Part shown: positions 63,341 to 64,000 of the stretch, piece by piece
How the letters are laid out: every line of letters starts with the position of its first letter
How positions within the stretch are numbered: the first letter of the stretch is position 1
Assembly: GCF_017874215.1 (NCBI RefSeq)
Contig: NZ_JAGGLB010000020.1
Span: 1-64,000, forward strand
DNA length: 64,000 nucleotides
Direction of reading: 5' to 3'
Source of the DNA: Paenibacillus eucommiae
GTDB taxonomy: Bacteria; Bacillota; Bacilli; Paenibacillales; NBRC-103111
The notes under the pieces: generated by a model
The model's input: only the letters and a program-made list of their open reading frames with translations
Told to the model about the DNA's origin: nothing
The model's database searches: none
Translations under genes and position numbers: made by a program

Positions 63341-64000
63341 ATGGCAGCAACACTTTTGAAATTCAAGGATCAGGCCAAAAATGATATTCCGTTCAACTTC
63401 ATCCGCCACAAAGGTACGGAGCTTGAGCAGCAGGTGCACATGCATGATTACTTTCAGATTGCCTACGTAATGCGGGGGGTATGTACTCATCATTTCTGCA
63501 ATCAAACATTAACTGTCGGCAAAGGAGATATCTTTCTTATTCCTCCCTTGATGGAACACAGCCTGAACGCCCTCCACAACAAGGATTTTGAGCTGATTAT
63601 TCTTGATTTTATTCCGTATTTTATTGATGATAAACTAAGCCCTTTTTCCCAAACGATTTACTATCACTTGCTCCATCAAAGGGACTTGCAATCCCAATCC
63701 GAGTGGCTGCACCCCTGGCTGCACATTGCTCAGGAAAAGCAGCTGCTGGTGGAACAGCTTCTTCAGGATATATCAGATCAACTTAGCAGCAAAGAGGAAG
63801 GCTACGAGTTCTCGATTCAAATCAATTTAGTTAACCTGCTGATTCTTATTGACAGAGAATTCCGCAGAAGCAGCCGTACAATCCGGCCATCTATACAGTT
63901 AAAATCCCATCAGGCGCAGTTTGATAAGGTAATTCGCTATTTGTATGACAATTACAGTCAAGACATCTCTCTGGAGCAGGCCGCTGATATCGCCCACATG
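63341..64000 (+). CDS. AraC-family regulator (cut by window end)
   Basis: 220 codons are open to the window edge from the ATG at 63341, with GGAGGTG 5 nt upstream. The cupin sensor has VHMHDYFQIAYVMRGVCTHHF and VGKGDIFLIPPLMEHSL. The beginning of the AraC HTH domain is seen as DKVIRYLYDNYSQDISLEQAADIAHM. The DNA-binding part continues beyond the window. Confidence 0.88.
   Translation, partial: MAATLLKFKDQAKNDIPFNFIRHKGTELEQQVHMHDYFQIAYVMRGVCTHHFCNQTLTVGKGDIFLIPPLMEHSLNALHNKDFELIILDFIPYFIDDKLSPFSQTIYYHLLHQRDLQSQSEWLHPWLHIAQEKQLLVEQLLQDISDQLSSKEEGYEFSIQINLVNLLILIDREFRRSSRTIRPSIQLKSHQAQFDKVIRYLYDNYSQDISLEQAADIAHM

Overview
The window looks like chromosome of a Paenibacillus-type member of the Bacillales. 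The evidence is strong AAGGAGG-type ribosome binding sites, frequent TTG and GTG starts, SLH and CAP exoproteins, a ZTP riboswitch before folD, NucB, many AraC regulators, and large carbohydrate loci with multi-domain solute-binding proteins. No rRNA, tRNA or CRISPR array was seen.

Layout. 1-2.9 kb is mobile DNA: the start of an IS4/Tn5-like transposase and a complete IS110-family transposase sitting inside a repeat element. 3.0-4.7 kb is a Tat-exported beta-helix protein split into two ORFs. 4.8-6.0 kb is an orphan PocR-domain histidine kinase. 6.2-26.3 kb is a leftward carbohydrate locus: two solute-binding proteins, four permeases, one ATPase, a DUF5696-like protein, an NHL/Yip1-like membrane protein, a CBM9-like protein, an SDR, two mannonate-dehydratase-like enzymes and a large six-hairpin glycosidase-like protein. 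It faces a divergent AraC gene, followed by two duplicated AraC genes (27.6-29.6 kb). 29.9-35.3 kb holds two related secreted DUF4214-like/beta-helix proteins flanking a PhyH-type dioxygenase. 36.8-37.9 kb is an SLH-CAP protein. 38.1-45.2 kb is a sulfur-scavenging cassette (sulfonate-type ABC importer, arylsulfatase, its formylglycine-generating enzyme, a TetR regulator), with a 36-bp direct repeat on either side. 45.4-50.1 kb is an ECF sigma / membrane protein / ABC exporter operon. 50.3-51.3 kb is a ZTP riboswitch and folD. The rest is single genes: DedA-like, NucB, MBL-fold hydrolase, carbamoyltransferase-like, RidA-like, methyltransferase-like, MFS, ROK, small unknown proteins, and an AraC gene cut by the window end.

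The most unusual feature is a two-module intergenic repeat family (copies near 0.6-2.8, 35.4-36.4, 50.1, 52.7-53.2 and 56.1-56.4 kb). One module is a three-tier nested hairpin whose middle stem differs between copies at three positions with matching changes on the other arm. The other is an array of four palindromes at nearly fixed spacing (about 51, 62, 51 bp). Two different mobile elements have inserted into the fourth palindrome in two copies. No function is known to me.
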